DNA from: Pseudomonas sp. R84
GTDB lineage: Bacteria; Pseudomonadota; Gammaproteobacteria; Pseudomonadales; Pseudomonadaceae
NCBI RefSeq assembly: GCF_009834515.1
Contig: NZ_CP019426.1
Span: forward strand, 186,001 to 250,000
DNA: 64,000 nt
Direction: 5' to 3'
In this document: piece after piece, positions 1 to 9,203 of the stretch
How the letters are laid out: each line of letters starts with the position of its first letter
Numbering within the stretch: the first letter of the stretch is position 1
The notes under the pieces: generated by a model
The model's database searches: none
Told to the model about the DNA's origin: nothing
Seen by the model: the letters and a program-made list of their open reading frames with translations, nothing else
Position numbers and translations under genes: made by a program

Positions 1-2
1 GC

Positions 3-437
3 CTGGCGGCATTTGCCGATGCTTATCCGCACACTTTGTCTGGCGGCATGAAAGCGCGGGTGGCGATTGCCCGAGCGTTGGCGATGCAGCCGAAAATTCT
101 CTTGATGGACGAACCGTTCGCCGCCCTCGATGCGCTGACCCGGCGCAAGATGCAGGAAGAATTGCTGCTGCTCTGGGAAGAGGTGCGCTTCACGCTGCTG
201 TTCGTCACCCACTCGATTGAAGAGGCGTTGGTGGTCGGTAATCGCATCCTGCTGCTGTCGCCGCATCCCGGCCGAGTGCGCGCCGAAGTGCACAGCCATC
301 AATACGATCTGCACAGCCTCGGTGGCGTGGCGTTTCAGGAATCGGCGCGGCGCATTCATCGTCTGCTGTTCGACGAAGGCCAGTCGCCGGAAACCGAGCG
401 TGACCACGACTTCAACGATATTCGCATCGCCTATTGA
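3..437 (+). CDS. ABC transporter ATP-binding protein, NitT/TauT type (5' truncated)
   Basis: C-terminal part of a nucleotide-binding subunit that would power import of a small anion such as a sulfonate, nitrate or related compound. The frame is open from the window edge, so the Walker A motif and true start lie upstream. Visible in order are the signature LSGGM, Walker B (ILLMDEP), the D-loop ALDALTRR and the switch histidine in FVTHSIEEA, followed by the LLLSPHPGR stretch usual for TauB/SsuB-like proteins. The stop lies 20 bases before the permease ATG, so the two are co-transcribed. The substrate cannot be read from this fragment and no binding protein is in view. Confidence 0.9.
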   Translation: MAAFADAYPHTLSGGMKARVAIARALAMQPKILLMDEPFAALDALTRRKMQEELLLLWEEVRFTLLFVTHSIEEALVVGNRILLLSPHPGRVRAEVHSHQYDLHSLGGVAFQESARRIHRLLFDEGQSPETERDHDFNDIRIAY

Positions 438-457
438 GCGGCCAGGAGGACTACCCG

Positions 458-1324
458 ATGAGCCATTCATCATCTGTGCGTGAAGAATTCGAAAGTGTGC
501 TGGAGCCGCTGACCGAAGTGCCGGTCGAGCGCGAACTATCGCTTGGCACGCGATTGTGGCAGCAGGGCTGGTTGCGTAAAGGTCTGATCCTGATTGTGCT
601 GGCGGTGCTGTGGGAAGTGGTCGCGCGGATTCAGAACAACGACCTTATGCTGCCGAGCTTTTTGCAGACCAGTCACGCGCTGTTCGAGGGGCTGCTCAGT
701 GGTGAGTTGCTGGCCAAGGTGTGGATATCGTTGGTGGTGCTGATCAAGGGTTACCTGATCGGCATCGTTTTGGCGTTCGCCCTGACTACGTTGGCGGTAT
801 CGACGCAGTTAGGCCGTGATCTGTTGAGCACGATGACCTCGATGTTCAACCCGCTGCCGGCGATTGCCCTGCTGCCGCTGGCGCTGCTGTGGTTTGGCCT
901 GGGACAGAACAGCCTGATTTTCGTGCTGGTGCATTCGGTGTTGTGGGCACTGGCGTTGAACACCTATGCCGGGTTCCTCGGTGTTTCCGAAACCCTGCGC
1001 ATGGCGGGTCGCAATTACGGTTTGACGGGCTTGCGGCTGGTGCTGTTCATCCTGATCCCGGCGGCGTTGCCGTCGATTCTCGCCGGGTTGAAGATCGGCT
1101 GGGCGTTTGCCTGGCGCACGTTGATCGCCGCTGAATTGGTGTTTGGCGCGACCAGTGGCAAGGGTGGACTGGGTTGGTACATCTTCCAGAATCGTAATGA
1201 GCTGTACACCGACAAGGTGTTTGCCGGCTTGGCGGTGGTGATTCTGATCGGGTTGCTGGTGGAGAATCTGGTGTTCGACACGCTGGAGCGGGTGACCGTC
1301 AAGCGTTGGGGGATGCAGCGGTAA
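458..1324 (+). CDS. ABC transporter permease, NitT/TauT type
   Basis: Inner-membrane permease of about 288 residues that partners the upstream ATPase. After a polar N-terminus of about 45 residues there are roughly six hydrophobic segments. The EAA coupling loop is seen around ETLRMAGRNYGLTGLRL, followed by IPAALPSILAGLK, which matches the SsuC/TauC/NrtB family. The ATG at 458 is chosen because an AGGAGG-type ribosome site sits 7 bases upstream; an in-frame TTG at 434 overlapping the ATPase stop is less likely. Family assignment is firm; the transported substrate is unknown. Confidence 0.9.
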   Translation: MSHSSSVREEFESVLEPLTEVPVERELSLGTRLWQQGWLRKGLILIVLAVLWEVVARIQNNDLMLPSFLQTSHALFEGLLSGELLAKVWISLVVLIKGYLIGIVLAFALTTLAVSTQLGRDLLSTMTSMFNPLPAIALLPLALLWFGLGQNSLIFVLVHSVLWALALNTYAGFLGVSETLRMAGRNYGLTGLRLVLFILIPAALPSILAGLKIGWAFAWRTLIAAELVFGATSGKGGLGWYIFQNRNELYTDKVFAGLAVVILIGLLVENLVFDTLERVTVKRWGMQR

Positions 1325-1348
1325 TTTTTGGTGTGGCGGCTGGCCTCA

Positions 1349-1366
1349 TCGCGAGCCTGCTCGCGA
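1349..1366. repeat. REP-type half hairpin (family A)
   Basis: The short palindrome TCGCGAG-cctg-CTCGCGA lies in the gap between the permease and the LysR gene. It is one hairpin core of the family A REP seen many times in this window, here without a partner arm. It could act as an RNA stabiliser or weak terminator after the permease gene. Confidence 0.7.
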
Positions 1367-1452
1367 AGGCGTCTTTGAAGGCGCCGCCAAAGCTGAAGGA
1401 TGTTTGCTAGCATTGCGCCCAGATCAATCCTGATCAGCCAAGAGTGCTCAGC

Positions 1453-2370
1453 ATGCAGCTCCCGGACATGAACCTTCTGGTCGCCCTCGACGCCTTGCTC
1501 GACGAGGGCAGTGTGGTCGGCGCCGCACGGCGAATGAACCTCAGCCCGGCGGCCATGAGCCGCACCCTGACGCGAATCCGCGAAGCCATCGGTGATCCGA
1601 TCCTCGTGCGTGCTGGACGTTGCTTGGTGCCGACACCCAAGGCGCTGGAGTTGCGCGAACAGGTGCGCGACGTGGTCGAGCAGGCCGCGCTGTTGTTCCG
1701 TTCCGCCGACACCGTAGAGTTGGGCACACTGCGCCGGCGCTTCAGCATTCGCGCCAATGACTTCTTCATCGGTGTCTATGGCGGCAAGCTGTTTGACACC
1801 CTCGATCAACTCGCGCCGCACTGCGAACTGCGCTTCGTCCCAGAGGGCGACGGCGATGATGAAGCCCTGCGTGAAGGGCGCATCGATCTGAGCGTCAGCA
1901 ACACCCGGCCCGTCACCCCTGAAGTCAAAGTGCAAAACCTGTTTTCTACACACTTTGTCGGATTGGTGCGCGAAGATCATCCATTACTCGACGGCGAAAT
2001 CACCGCCGAGCGCTACGCCGGGTTTTCCCATATCAGCATGTCGCGACGCGGCATCGCGCGCGGCCCGATCGATACGGCGCTGAATGCGCTAGGCCTGGAG
2101 CGGCGCGTGGCGGTGATCGCGCCGAGTTTCCATGCGGCGATGTTTGCGCTGCCGGATTCCGACCTGATCTTGCCGGTGCCCAAAGAGGCGTTGCTCAGCG
2201 TGCGTCGCCTGGGTTTGAAGCTGCGCTCATTCGACCTGCCGATCCCGTTGCCGACGCTGATGCTGACCCAGGCCTGGCACCCGCGTTTCGACAAGGATCC
2301 CGCCCACCGCTGGCTGCGCGAAACCCTCAAGGCCTGTTGCGACGAAACGTGGCTGGCTGCCCAGCCTTGA
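1453..2370 (+). CDS. LysR-family transcriptional regulator
   Basis: DNA-binding regulator of about 305 residues. The N-terminal winged helix-turn-helix is clear (NLLVALDALLDEGSVVGAAR, then LSPAAMSRTLTRIREAIGD), followed by a LysR substrate domain. The style (SRTLTRIR, DPILVRAG, TPKAL) is that of the NodD/LeuO-like branch of the family. A GTG at 1444 would add three residues (MLS); the ATG at 1453 is preferred but neither has a strong ribosome site. It lies upstream of and on the same strand as the efflux operon starting at 2562, separated by a hairpin repeat, so it may control that operon. This is inference from position only. Confidence 0.88.
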   Translation: MQLPDMNLLVALDALLDEGSVVGAARRMNLSPAAMSRTLTRIREAIGDPILVRAGRCLVPTPKALELREQVRDVVEQAALLFRSADTVELGTLRRRFSIRANDFFIGVYGGKLFDTLDQLAPHCELRFVPEGDGDDEALREGRIDLSVSNTRPVTPEVKVQNLFSTHFVGLVREDHPLLDGEITAERYAGFSHISMSRRGIARGPIDTALNALGLERRVAVIAPSFHAAMFALPDSDLILPVPKEALLSVRRLGLKLRSFDLPIPLPTLMLTQAWHPRFDKDPAHRWLRETLKACCDETWLAAQP

Positions 2371-2378
2371 AGATCAAA

Positions 2379-2448
2379 AGATCGCAGCCTTCGGCAGCTC
2401 CTACACTGGAATGCATATCCCTGTAGGAGCTGCCGAAGGCTGCGATCT
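2379..2448. repeat. REPIN-like inverted repeat (family B)
   Basis: A perfect 27-bp inverted repeat, arms 2379-2405 and 2422-2448, with a 16-base loop. The arm carries GATCGCAGCCTTCGG and GCAGCTCCTAC. It begins 8 bases after the LysR stop and probably ends or stabilises that transcript. Further copies of the family are at 40667, 41091, 45129 and 57790. Confidence 0.9.
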
Positions 2449-2561
2449 CTTGCTTTGAATGATTGCGTCCGGCGCACTTATAAGCTGCCAATAAGTCAAT
2501 TTTCGTCATTGCCAAGCCCGACTAAGATGCTCCGGTATTTTTCCCTCCGGAGTGAGTATTC

Positions 2562-4100
2562 ATGACATCCCTGACGGCGGCAGCGCCCATCGCTGCGGCC
2601 AGCCCGGCGAAGGCGGCGACGCCACCGGTGTTCGGGGCGCGGATCATCATTGGCCTGGTCGGCGTGCTGCTGGCGGTGCTGGTGTCGGGCCTCAACGAGA
2701 TGGTCACCAAGGTGGCCCTGGCCGACATCCGCGGCGCGCTGCACATCGGTTACGACGAAGGCACTTGGCTGGTGGCTAGTTACACCGCCACCTCAGTCGC
2801 GGCCATGGCCTTCGCGCCGTGGTGTTCGGTGACCTTCTCGCTACGCCGCTTCACCCTCTGCGCGATCGGTCTGTTCACTCTGCTCGGCGTGCTGTGCCCG
2901 TTCGCACCCAATTACGAAAGTCTGCTGCTGATGCGCATCCTGCAAGGTCTGGCCGGCGGCGCATTGCCGCCGATGTTGATGACCGTCGCCCTGCGCTTTT
3001 TGCCAGCGAACATCAAACTCTATGGCCTGGCCGGCTACGCACTGACGGCGACATTCGGCCCCGGCCTCGGCACGCCGCTGGCCGGATTGTGGACCGAATA
3101 CGTCGGCTGGCAGTGGACGTTCTGGCAAATCATCGTGCCTTGCCTGATCGCCATGGCGATGGTCGCGTGGGGCATTCCGCAGGACCCGCTGCGTTTGGAA
3201 CGCCTCAAATCGTTCAACTGGAAAGGTCTGCTGCTGGGCTTTCCGGCGATCTGCATGTTGGTGATCGGTTTGCTGCAAGGCAATCGACTGGACTGGTTCG
3301 AGTCGAGTCTGATTTGTGGATTGCTCGGTGCCGGTTCGTTGTTGCTGGTGGCGTTTCTGATCAACGAGTGGTCGCAGCCGATTCCGTTTTTCAAATTGCA
3401 GATGCTCGGTATCCGCAACCTTTCGTTCGCACTGATGACCCTGGCCGGCGTTTTGGTGGTGTTGTTGGCGGTAGTGCTGATTCCGTCGAGTTATCTGGCG
3501 CAGGTGCAGGGTTATCGTCCGGTGCAGACCGCGCCGATCATGCTGATCGCCGCGCTGCCGCAGTTGATCGCGCTGCCACTGGTGGCGGCGCTATGCAACC
3601 TGCGTTGGGTCGATTGCCGCTGGGTGCTCGGCATCGGTCTGAGCATGTTGGCACTGTCCTGTCTGGGTGGATCGCAGCTGACCTCGCAGTGGATTCGCGA
3701 CGACTTCTACGTCCTGCAATGGCTGCAGATTTTCGGTCAGCCGATGGCGGTGCTGCCGCTGTTGATGCTTTCGACCGGCAGCATCACACCGCTGGACGGT
3801 CCCTTCGCATCGGCATGGTTCAACACCGTGAAAGGCCTGTCGGCCGTGGTCGCCACCGGGGTGATCGAGGCACTGACCACGTCGCGTCTGCATTTCCATT
3901 CGAGCATGTTGGTCGACAGCCTCGGCAATTCGCCGCTGGCCGATCGCAGCGATCCGGGCCTCGCCCATCGCCTGCACGAACAAGCCGTGGTGCTGACTTC
4001 TTCCGATCTCTACGTGTGCATGGCCGGCGTCGCGGTGGCGCTGATCCTGCTGATTTTCTGGCTGCCGACGCGGATCTATCCGCCGCGCGCGCCGACCTGA
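2562..4100 (+). CDS. MFS multidrug exporter, DHA2 (EmrB/QacA-like) family
   Basis: Inner-membrane proton-coupled exporter of 512 residues, the usual length of 14-helix DHA2 proteins. Hydrophobic segments run along the whole chain; the DHA2 signatures RILQGLAGGALPP and the antiporter motif-C region TATFGPGLGTPLAG are visible in the first half. The ATG at 2562 follows a CCGGAGTGAG ribosome site. It is the first gene of a three-gene unit with a HlyD-type adaptor and an OprM-type outer-membrane factor, so it should pump substrates across both membranes as in EmrAB-TolC. The substrate is unknown. Confidence 0.92.
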   Translation: MTSLTAAAPIAAASPAKAATPPVFGARIIIGLVGVLLAVLVSGLNEMVTKVALADIRGALHIGYDEGTWLVASYTATSVAAMAFAPWCSVTFSLRRFTLCAIGLFTLLGVLCPFAPNYESLLLMRILQGLAGGALPPMLMTVALRFLPANIKLYGLAGYALTATFGPGLGTPLAGLWTEYVGWQWTFWQIIVPCLIAMAMVAWGIPQDPLRLERLKSFNWKGLLLGFPAICMLVIGLLQGNRLDWFESSLICGLLGAGSLLLVAFLINEWSQPIPFFKLQMLGIRNLSFALMTLAGVLVVLLAVVLIPSSYLAQVQGYRPVQTAPIMLIAALPQLIALPLVAALCNLRWVDCRWVLGIGLSMLALSCLGGSQLTSQWIRDDFYVLQWLQIFGQPMAVLPLLMLSTGSITPLDGPFASAWFNTVKGLSAVVATGVIEALTTSRLHFHSSMLVDSLGNSPLADRSDPGLAHRLHEQAVVLTSSDLYVCMAGVAVALILLIFWLPTRIYPPRAPT

Positions 4101-4126
4101 TCGCTGTACTGAAACAGAAGGTTTTT

Positions 4127-5197
4127 ATGACGACTCAAGCAAAGCAAAAACTCGCGGTGGCCATCGCCGCCGCACTGGCGGTCGGCGTGCTGGTTTACCT
4201 GGCGCTGCCCGGCGTGTTTGGCAAACGTACCCAGCAAAACACCAATGACGCTTTTGTCTCCGCCGACTACACGCTCGTTGTGCCGCGCGTGGCCGGGTTT
4301 ATCAAGGAAGTCTTGGTGGAGGACAACCAGCAAGTGAAGGCCGGACAGTTGCTGGCGCTGATCGATGATCGCGATCTGCGCGCTTCAGCTGAGGCAGCGG
4401 ACGCGCAAACCCTGGTGGCACGAGCGCAGTTGCAGAATGCCAAAGCGACGCTGGAACGCCAGACTTCGGTGATCGCCCAGGCGCAGGCCTCGGTGGTGTC
4501 GGCCAAGGCGGAAATGGCTTTCGCTCAGCAGGAGTTGAATCGCTACAACCACTTGGCGGGCGTTGGCGCCGGCACGGTGCAAAACGCGCAACAGGCGCGC
4601 ACGCGCATCGATCAGGCCACTGCGCATCTCGACACCGCCACGGCGAAACTGGCGGCAGAGCGCAAGCAGGTCGACATTCTCACGGCTCAGCGGGATGCCG
4701 CCGAAGGCAGTCTGAAACACGCGCAAGCGGCGTTGGAAATCGCCAGTTTCGAACTCTCCTACACGCGTATCACGGCGCCGCAGGACGGCATGATCGGCGA
4801 GCGTGCGGTGCGCGTAGGTGCGTATGTGACGCCGGGCAGCAAACTGCTGGCGGTGGTGCCGTTGCAGCAGGCGTATGTAGTGGCGAATTTTCAGGAGACG
4901 CAACTGACCGATGTGCAGCCGGGGCAGGAGGTGCAGGTGCGTGTCGACAGCCTTGGCGGCGAAGCGTTGAGCGGTCGGGTCGAGAGTATTGCCCCGGCGA
5001 CGGGCGTGACCTTTGCGGCGGTGAAACCGGATAACGCCACGGGCAACTTCACCAAGGTGGTGCAGCGGATTCCGGTGAAGATCATGCTGGAACCGGGTCA
5101 GCCATTGGCCGAGCGCTTGCGCGTGGGGATGTCGGTGGAGGCGAGTATTGATACCGCCAGCTCGGCGACGTTGGTGCGTGAGGTGACTCAGCGATGA
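4127..5197 (+). CDS. HlyD/EmrA-family membrane fusion protein
   Basis: Periplasmic adaptor of 356 residues linking the MFS pump to the outer-membrane channel. One N-terminal membrane helix (about residues 9-29) is followed by the first biotinyl-lipoyl half (VVPRVAGFIKEVLVEDNQQV), a long Ala/Gln-rich coiled coil, the second half (ITAPQDGMIGERAVRVGAYV) and a beta-barrel domain (VVANFQETQLTDVQPGQEV). The ATG at 4127 has AGAAGG 5 bases upstream. The stop overlaps the ATGA start of the next gene, which implies translational coupling. Confidence 0.93.
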   Translation: MTTQAKQKLAVAIAAALAVGVLVYLALPGVFGKRTQQNTNDAFVSADYTLVVPRVAGFIKEVLVEDNQQVKAGQLLALIDDRDLRASAEAADAQTLVARAQLQNAKATLERQTSVIAQAQASVVSAKAEMAFAQQELNRYNHLAGVGAGTVQNAQQARTRIDQATAHLDTATAKLAAERKQVDILTAQRDAAEGSLKHAQAALEIASFELSYTRITAPQDGMIGERAVRVGAYVTPGSKLLAVVPLQQAYVVANFQETQLTDVQPGQEVQVRVDSLGGEALSGRVESIAPATGVTFAAVKPDNATGNFTKVVQRIPVKIMLEPGQPLAERLRVGMSVEASIDTASSATLVREVTQR

Positions 5198-6801
5198 GCC
5201 ATGTTGATCGAACCGACGCCTTCGCGAGCAGGCTCGCTCCCACAGGAGCTGCGCATTCCAGAATGTGGGAGCGAGCCTGCTCGCGAAGAGGCCAGTGGCA
5301 GCAAATCACTCTGAGTGCCTTGCTCACAATGAGTCTCACCGCCTGCACCGTAGGCCCAGACTTCCAGAAGCCCGAAGCCCCACAAATCGCCGACTGGGCC
5401 AAACCCGCCAAGTCCGCCCCCAGCCAAGCCGTCAGCGAACCCCTCAACGAACGCTGGTGGGAAGTCTTCCACGACGCGCAACTCTCTGCACTCACTCAAC
5501 GTGCGGTGAAGAGCAACCTCGACCTGCAACTGGCCAGCAGCCGACTGCAACAAAGCCGCGCCGCTCGCCAGGTGATCACCGCTGACCGCTATCCAAACAC
5601 TGCGGCCACCGGCAGCTACGCGCGCCAACGCAACAGCGGCAAAGGCCTGAGCGACCCGTCCGGACACAACGGCGATTCCGCCTTCAACCTGTGGGACGCC
5701 GGTTTCTCCGCCTCGTGGGAACTGGATTTCTGGGGCCGCGTGCGCCGCGAAACCGAAGCGGCCGACGCTAACCTTGAAGTCGCTGAGAACGACCGTCGCG
5801 GGGTGCTGTTGGCGGTGCTTGCCGACACCGCACAAAACTACATTCAACTGCGCGGCGTGCAGAACACCCGCGCCGTCACCGAGCAGAACCTTGATGTCGC
5901 GCGGCACAGCCTGAAACTCTCGCAACTGCGTCTGGCCGACGGCGTGGCGACCGATCTCGACGTCGCCGAAGCCGCCGCGCAAGTCGCGGCCATCGAATCG
6001 CGCTTGCCGGCGCTGGAACAACGTCAATCGCAGTTGATCAACGCGATAAGCCTGCTGATGGGCGAACCGCCACAGGCATTGGCCAAGGAGTTATCCACAG
6101 ACGCCGCCGTGCCGCAGTCGCCGCGGCAAGTCGCCATCGGCCTGCCGTCGCAACTGGCCGAACGCCGCCCGGACATCCGCCAGGCCGAAGCGCGTCTGCA
6201 CGCCGCCACTGCCAACATCGGCGTGGCCAAGGGCGATTTCTATCCGCGCATCACCTTGTCCGGCAACCTCGGCTCGCAAGCCATGCAACTCAGCGACTTT
6301 GGCTCGTGGGGCTCACGCGCGTTCGGCATCGGCCCGCAATTCAGCCTGCCGTTGTTCGACGGCGGACGTCTGCGTGGCGTGCTGCAATTGCGTGAAGCGC
6401 AGCAGCAGGAAGCGGCCGTCGCCTACCAGCAAACCGTACTGCGTGCCTGGCACGAAATTGACGATCAACTGACCGCCTACAACGCCAGTCAACGCCGCCG
6501 CGACAGCCTCGCCGAAGCCGTACGGCAGAACCAGATCGCCCTGCGCACCGCACAACAGCAATACGTCGAAGGCGTGGTCGATTTCGTCAACGTCCTCACC
6601 GTGCAAAGCGCGCTGCTGGCGACGCAGGAGCAGTGGGTGGAAAGCTCCACTGGCGTGTCGCTGGCGATGGTCGGGTTGTACAAGGCATTGGGCGGCGGTT
6701 GGCAATCGGTGTATCCAGAGGCGAAAGTCGCCGTCGGGTTGCCGGGTGTCGTGAAAGCGCCAACCGGCATCGACGGTTCCGCCGTGGCTGACCTAAAGTG
6801 A
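5194..6801 (+). CDS. OprM/NodT-family outer-membrane efflux lipoprotein with REP-encoded N-terminus
   Basis: Outer-membrane channel of the efflux operon. The lipoprotein signal (ITLSALLTMSLTAC, cysteine 51 from the first ATG) is followed by two OEP domains, with the family motifs VGPDFQKPEAP, ERWWEVF, ASWELDFWGR and LAERRPDIRQAEARL. The ATG at 5194 overlaps the previous stop as ATGA. A second in-frame ATG at 5263 would give a 28-residue signal peptide of normal shape (MWERACSRRGQWQQ and then the hydrophobic core). The bases between 5221 and 5287 are a perfect REP hairpin, so about 22 codons come from a repeat. Either start could be used; the mature lipoprotein is the same. Confidence 0.9.
   Translation: MSHVDRTDAFASRLAPTGAAHSRMWERACSRRGQWQQITLSALLTMSLTACTVGPDFQKPEAPQIADWAKPAKSAPSQAVSEPLNERWWEVFHDAQLSALTQRAVKSNLDLQLASSRLQQSRAARQVITADRYPNTAATGSYARQRNSGKGLSDPSGHNGDSAFNLWDAGFSASWELDFWGRVRRETEAADANLEVAENDRRGVLLAVLADTAQNYIQLRGVQNTRAVTEQNLDVARHSLKLSQLRLADGVATDLDVAEAAAQVAAIESRLPALEQRQSQLINAISLLMGEPPQALAKELSTDAAVPQSPRQVAIGLPSQLAERRPDIRQAEARLHAATANIGVAKGDFYPRITLSGNLGSQAMQLSDFGSWGSRAFGIGPQFSLPLFDGGRLRGVLQLREAQQQEAAVAYQQTVLRAWHEIDDQLTAYNASQRRRDSLAEAVRQNQIALRTAQQQYVEGVVDFVNVLTVQSALLATQEQWVESSTGVSLAMVGLYKALGGGWQSVYPEAKVAVGLPGVVKAPTGIDGSAVADLK
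5221..5287. repeat. REPIN-like inverted repeat (family A) inside a coding region
   Basis: Perfect 24-bp arms at 5221-5244 and 5264-5287. The arm reads TTCGCGAGCAGGCTCGCTCC followed by CACA, the standard family A core. Unlike the other copies it lies inside a gene, in the N-terminal coding part of the OprM-like protein, and keeps the frame open. Confidence 0.93.
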
Positions 6802-6856
6802 TGGGCAGGTTGGCGCGTCATACTCTCGTGGCGCTGCGGCGCGGCAAGAGGAAGCG

Positions 6857-8437
6857 ATGGCGGTCAACAGAGTCACGCCAATGGGCGACACGCAAGATCC
6901 GTTTGCCGTGCCCGGTTCCTGGTTCGGCAGCCTGCGTTGGGTGCGCTGGGTAAAAAATCACTGGCTGTGGCCAATTCTCGCGCTGGCCGCGTTCGTGCGT
7001 TTTTATGATCTGACAGCGGCAGCGATCTGGGGCGATGAAGGTTCCAGTCTGCTGCTGGCGCGCTACTCACTGAGTGAAATCTGGCAGCACGCGGCATTCG
7101 ATGTGCATCCGCCGCTGTATTTCATGCTGCTGCATGGCTGGGTCGAATTGTTCGGGGACGGCATTCTCGCGGTCCGCGCTCTCAGTGCGCTGGCCGGCAT
7201 TACGGCGGTCGGGCTGGGCGTGTGGCTGGTGGATCGCCTGGCCACTCGCCGCGCCGCGTTCATCGCCGGATTGTTACTCGCACTGCTACCGACGGCGGTG
7301 CGCTACAGCCAGGAAGTGCGCATGTACGCGCTGCTCGGTGCGCTGCTGATTGCCGCAAGCCTGGCGCTGGTCTACTGGATCCGGCGCCCGCAACGCCAGC
7401 GCTATCTGGTGTATTACCTGCTGCTGATGAGCGCCGCGCTCTACACCCACTATTTCGCCGTGCTCGCGGCGCTGTGTCACTGGCTTTATCTGATCGCGAT
7501 CCGCGTACAGCGCGGTTACCGGTTCCGGCATATCCAGCGCGGGAACTGGTGGCTGGCGAATCTGGCCATCGGCGTGCTGTATCTGCCCTGGTTGCCAAAA
7601 TTTCTTGATTTGATGCAGCACATGCAACAACTCGAAGTCGGCGGTGATGTCGGCTGGGAGCCAGCGGTGACGTTGGGGTCGTTGCCGTCGATGATCTGGT
7701 CATGGCTGATTCAGGACGATGGTGAGAGTCTGCCGCTGCTGGTCTTTGGCGCGCTGCCGTTGGCACTGCTGGTGCTGGCAGTTGTGGCCGTCATGCGCGA
7801 TCGCAGTGTGTCGCGCGGCAGCATTCTGCTGGCGCTGTACACCGGTCTGCCGCTGTTGCTGGTGTTCGCGGTGTCGTTCATCACGCCGGTATTCATTGAG
7901 CGATATCTGACGGCATTTGCCCTCGGTTTACCGATGCTCGCGGCGTTGGCCATTGATCGTTTGTATAGCCGCGTTCGCATGCTTGCACTGGCGGTGCTGG
8001 TAGCGCTGGTCGGCGTGGAACTGGTCGGTGTGAGCAACAACGCCACGGTCGACACTCATGATCAACTCGACACGGTCGTGAAGTACGTCAACCAGCATTT
8101 CCTTCCCGGTGACCGCATCGTCACCAGCGACATGCTCTGGTATCTGAGCTACGTCTACTACGATCGCACCGGGGCGCAGGTGCGCCTCTTCACTCCACCG
8201 AACGCCGATGGCCAGTCGACGCGGCCAAATGAGTACGGGTTCGGCACGCTGGTAACGAGTGATGTCTATCTGAACAGCCTGACCGAGCTGCCCGCCGGAG
8301 GCCGGGTCTGGCTGGTCGGAACCGTCGACGAGCCACAAGAGTTCTCACCGCTACCCGCAACCTGGCGGGCCAGCGCTGAAGTCCATGCGGGCGGGATGCA
8401 AGCACGCTTGTTCGTGACCGAACCTGCGGGTGAATAG
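6857..8437 (+). CDS. GT39/ArnT-like membrane glycosyltransferase
   Basis: Polytopic inner-membrane protein of 526 residues related to dolichyl-phosphate-mannose mannosyltransferases (PMT/ArnT superfamily). The first helix is followed by AAIWGDEGSSLL, in which D60 and E61 fit the catalytic acidic pair in the first periplasmic loop, then DVHPPLYFMLLHGW, a conserved family segment. About ten further hydrophobic segments follow, and then a C-terminal soluble domain from about residue 400. The ATG at 6857 has AGAGGAAG upstream. It should transfer a sugar from a polyprenyl-phosphate donor to a lipid or protein in the periplasm. No glycan genes are adjacent, so the acceptor is unknown. Confidence 0.82.
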   Translation: MAVNRVTPMGDTQDPFAVPGSWFGSLRWVRWVKNHWLWPILALAAFVRFYDLTAAAIWGDEGSSLLLARYSLSEIWQHAAFDVHPPLYFMLLHGWVELFGDGILAVRALSALAGITAVGLGVWLVDRLATRRAAFIAGLLLALLPTAVRYSQEVRMYALLGALLIAASLALVYWIRRPQRQRYLVYYLLLMSAALYTHYFAVLAALCHWLYLIAIRVQRGYRFRHIQRGNWWLANLAIGVLYLPWLPKFLDLMQHMQQLEVGGDVGWEPAVTLGSLPSMIWSWLIQDDGESLPLLVFGALPLALLVLAVVAVMRDRSVSRGSILLALYTGLPLLLVFAVSFITPVFIERYLTAFALGLPMLAALAIDRLYSRVRMLALAVLVALVGVELVGVSNNATVDTHDQLDTVVKYVNQHFLPGDRIVTSDMLWYLSYVYYDRTGAQVRLFTPPNADGQSTRPNEYGFGTLVTSDVYLNSLTELPAGGRVWLVGTVDEPQEFSPLPATWRASAEVHAGGMQARLFVTEPAGE

Positions 8438-8442
8438 GCGGG

Positions 8443-9201
8443 TCATGACTTGCCGGACAAATCCGCCATGCCCTTGAGCAACTCGATCGGCAACGGGAAG
8501 ACAATCGTCGAACTCTTGTCCCCGGCAATCGAACTCAAGGTTTGCATATAGCGCAACTGCATTGCCCCAGGCTGGCGACCGAGCATTTCCGCTGCCTGCA
8601 TGAGTTTTTCCGAGGCTTGCAGTTCGCCTTCGGCGTGAATCACCTTGGCCCGACGTTCGCGCTCGGCTTCCGCCTGTTTGGCGATGGCGCGGACCATCGA
8701 TTCGTTGAGATCGACATGCTTGATCTCGACGTTGGCAACCTTGATCCCCCAGGCGTCGGTCTGCGCATCGAGTACTTGCTGAATGTCGATGTTCAACTGC
8801 TCGCGTTCAGCCAGCAGTTCATCCAGTTCGTGTTTGCCGAGCACTGCACGCAAGGTGGTTTGTGCCAGTTGGCTGGTGGCCGACAGATAATCTTCAACCT
8901 GAATAATCGCCTTCTGCGGATCGAGCACGCGGAAATACAGCACAGCGTTGACCTTCACCGACACGTTGTCGCGGGTGATCACATCTTGCGGCGGCACATC
9001 GAGAACCACCGTGCGCAGGTCGACCCGAACCATTTGCTGGACCACCGGAATCAGCAGGATCAGGCCGGGACCTTTGACTTGCCAGAAGCGGCCAAGCTGA
9101 AACACCACGCCGCGCTCGTATTCACGCAAGATGCGAAACGTCGAACCGGCCAAGGCAATGACCAGTAACAGCAGCGCAACAAAACCGATTTGCAGACCCA
9201 T
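8443..9201 (-). CDS. Slipin/stomatin-like SPFH-domain protein
   Basis: Membrane scaffold protein of 252 residues. One N-terminal helix is followed by the SPFH/Band 7 domain ([55 protein letters not shown]) and a helical region rich in Glu, Arg and Ala ([17 protein letters not shown]) that oligomerises. The ATG at 9201 sits 5 bases after GGAGAG; a GTG two codons earlier is possible. It follows directly on the NfeD gene, the classic slipin-NfeD operon pair, which is thought to organise membrane microdomains or protein quality control. Confidence 0.93.
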   Translation of the reverse strand: MGLQIGFVALLLLVIALAGSTFRILREYERGVVFQLGRFWQVKGPGLILLIPVVQQMVRVDLRTVVLDVPPQDVITRDNVSVKVNAVLYFRVLDPQKAIIQVEDYLSATSQLAQTTLRAVLGKHELDELLAEREQLNIDIQQVLDAQTDAWGIKVANVEIKHVDLNESMVRAIAKQAEAERERRAKVIHAEGELQASEKLMQAAEMLGRQPGAMQLRYMQTLSSIAGDKSSTIVFPLPIELLKGMADLSGKS

Positions 9202-9203
9202 GA

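Noticed and set aside
2819..4126. Open frame continuing upstream of the HlyD gene through the MFS gene
   Set aside because: An out-of-frame run through the MFS coding region; the HlyD protein starts at the ATG at 4127, which has its own ribosome site.
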